DNA of 5,024 bases from Methanobrevibacter sp. (GTDB lineage: Archaea; Methanobacteriota; Methanobacteria; Methanobacteriales; Methanobacteriaceae), in assembly GCA_009784145.1 (NCBI GenBank), contig WRCI01000117.1, positions 1 through 5,024 of the forward strand. Direction: 5' to 3'. How positions within the stretch are numbered: the first letter of the stretch is position 1; every line of letters begins with the position of its first letter. This document shows, in pieces, positions 4,639-5,024 of this stretch. Made by a program: the position numbers and the translations under genes. The notes beneath the pieces were generated by a model, which did no database searches, had not been told where the DNA came from, and saw only the letters and a list, made by a program, of their open reading frames with translations.

Positions 4639-4923
4639 ATGACAAATTGTTTAAAAGAGGTGAACTTAGAAGAAGAATTTTACAAAAAGTTAGGTATGCG
4701 AACATCAGCTGAGAAACTTTTTGATAAGATTGCTGATTGTGATTCTAAAGTTATTATCAATTTTGATAAAATTGAATTTATGAGTAGATCTTTTGCCCAA
4801 GAATATGTTTATCAGAAACATAAAAATGATGTAGATGTTGAAGAGAAAAATATGTCTGGAATTGTCAAAGAAATGTATAATATCGTCTGTGAAAATTATG
4901 AAAATTATTTAGCAAATAAATGA
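4639..4923 (+). CDS. STAS-like domain protein (DUF4325 type)
   Basis: The 94-residue protein fits the small STAS-like family DUF4325. It has a GMRTSAEKLFDKI segment (19-31), then the hallmark strand and turn KVIINFDKIEFMSRSFAQEY (37-56), where hydrophobic-D/N-F-x-x-I-x-F-M-S-x-S-F-A is the family signature. A polar segment and a closing helix follow (MSGIVKEMYNIVCENYENYL, 72-91). STAS domains typically mediate protein-protein switching, as in anti-sigma factor antagonists. DUF4325 proteins are often found beside ATPase or kinase-like or defence genes, but no such partner lies in this window; one could lie beyond the right edge. No membrane segment or signal peptide is seen, so it is probably cytoplasmic. 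The gene is complete, monocistronic as far as visible, and has both a clear promoter and a strong ribosome binding site. The family call is made by pattern; the biological role is unknown. Confidence 0.8.
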   Translation: MTNCLKEVNLEEEFYKKLGMRTSAEKLFDKIADCDSKVIINFDKIEFMSRSFAQEYVYQKHKNDVDVEEKNMSGIVKEMYNIVCENYENYLANK

Positions 4924-4961
4924 TTTTTCATCATTTTTTAAGCTATTTTATTAATTTTTTT
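4924..4961 (+). terminator. Oligo-T terminator after the STAS-like gene
   Basis: T5 (4924-4928), T6 (4934-4939) and T7 (4955-4961) follow the TGA stop directly. Successive T-tracts on the coding strand are the usual archaeal termination signal. The last tract is part of the 40-bp tandem repeat, which would place a second T7 at 4995-5001. Confidence 0.6.
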
Positions 4962-5024
4962 ATTAATTATAATTTCAATTAACTATTTTATTAATTTTTT
5001 TATTAATTATAATTTCAATTAACT
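4943..5024. repeat. 40-bp perfect tandem repeat, at least two copies, cut by the window edge
   Basis: Positions 4943-4982 and 4983-5022 are identical 40-bp units, and the final two bases (CT) match the start of a third copy. Each unit holds a T7 tract flanked by ATTAA/TTAAT inverse matches, and a further ATTAAT...AATTAA pattern. The copies show no divergence, so the duplication is recent or kept uniform. The right limit of the array is not visible. Confidence 0.9.

Overview
The window looks like a chromosomal segment of a very AT-rich methanogenic archaeon, most likely Methanobrevibacter or a close relative in Methanobacteriales. The grounds are the gene content (an archaeal Thg1-like tRNA 3'-5' polymerase, an aspartate dehydrogenase of the NadX/AspD type, a small archaeal PRC-barrel protein), Shine-Dalgarno sites of the GGTGA/GGAG type, a TTTATATA box before one gene, and extremely AT-rich spacers. 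The genus is an inference from these features, not from a database match.

Layout. Positions 131-1810 hold a two-gene minus-strand unit: nadX (1046-1810) is followed after 15 nt by thg1 (131-1030). thg1 carries two separate in-frame tandem-repeat expansions, one at its N-terminus and one in an internal loop. Positions 2097-2495 hold a minus-strand PRC-barrel gene with a proline-rich tail, possibly a cell-division adaptor. Positions 2496-3394 have no intact gene. They contain an A-rich, C-poor tract, a possible structured RNA with pseudoknot topology (2978-3068) followed by a hairpin and T7 tract (3149-3197), and a relatively GC-rich plus-strand coding remnant (3241-3381) with no start codon. 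Positions 3395-3853 encode a 152-residue protein on the minus strand whose C-terminal half looks like a bacterial PH/GRAM-type beta domain. The 785-bp divergent spacer 3854-4638 contains a possible minus-strand HIRAN-like remnant (4115-4216) and a palindromic AT element. Positions 4639-4923 encode a 94-residue STAS-like (DUF4325-type) protein on the plus strand with a clear archaeal promoter, followed by a 40-bp perfect tandem repeat that runs off the window.

How the parts fit. The left part (nadX, thg1, PRC-barrel) is housekeeping: NAD precursor synthesis, tRNA 5'-end processing or repair, and a probable structural or regulatory protein. The right part (3241-5024) looks like a decaying accessory region: two gene remnants, two small proteins with strong ribosome binding sites in divergent orientation, long spacers and tandem repeats. 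I found no CRISPR array, tRNA, rRNA or intact mobile element.
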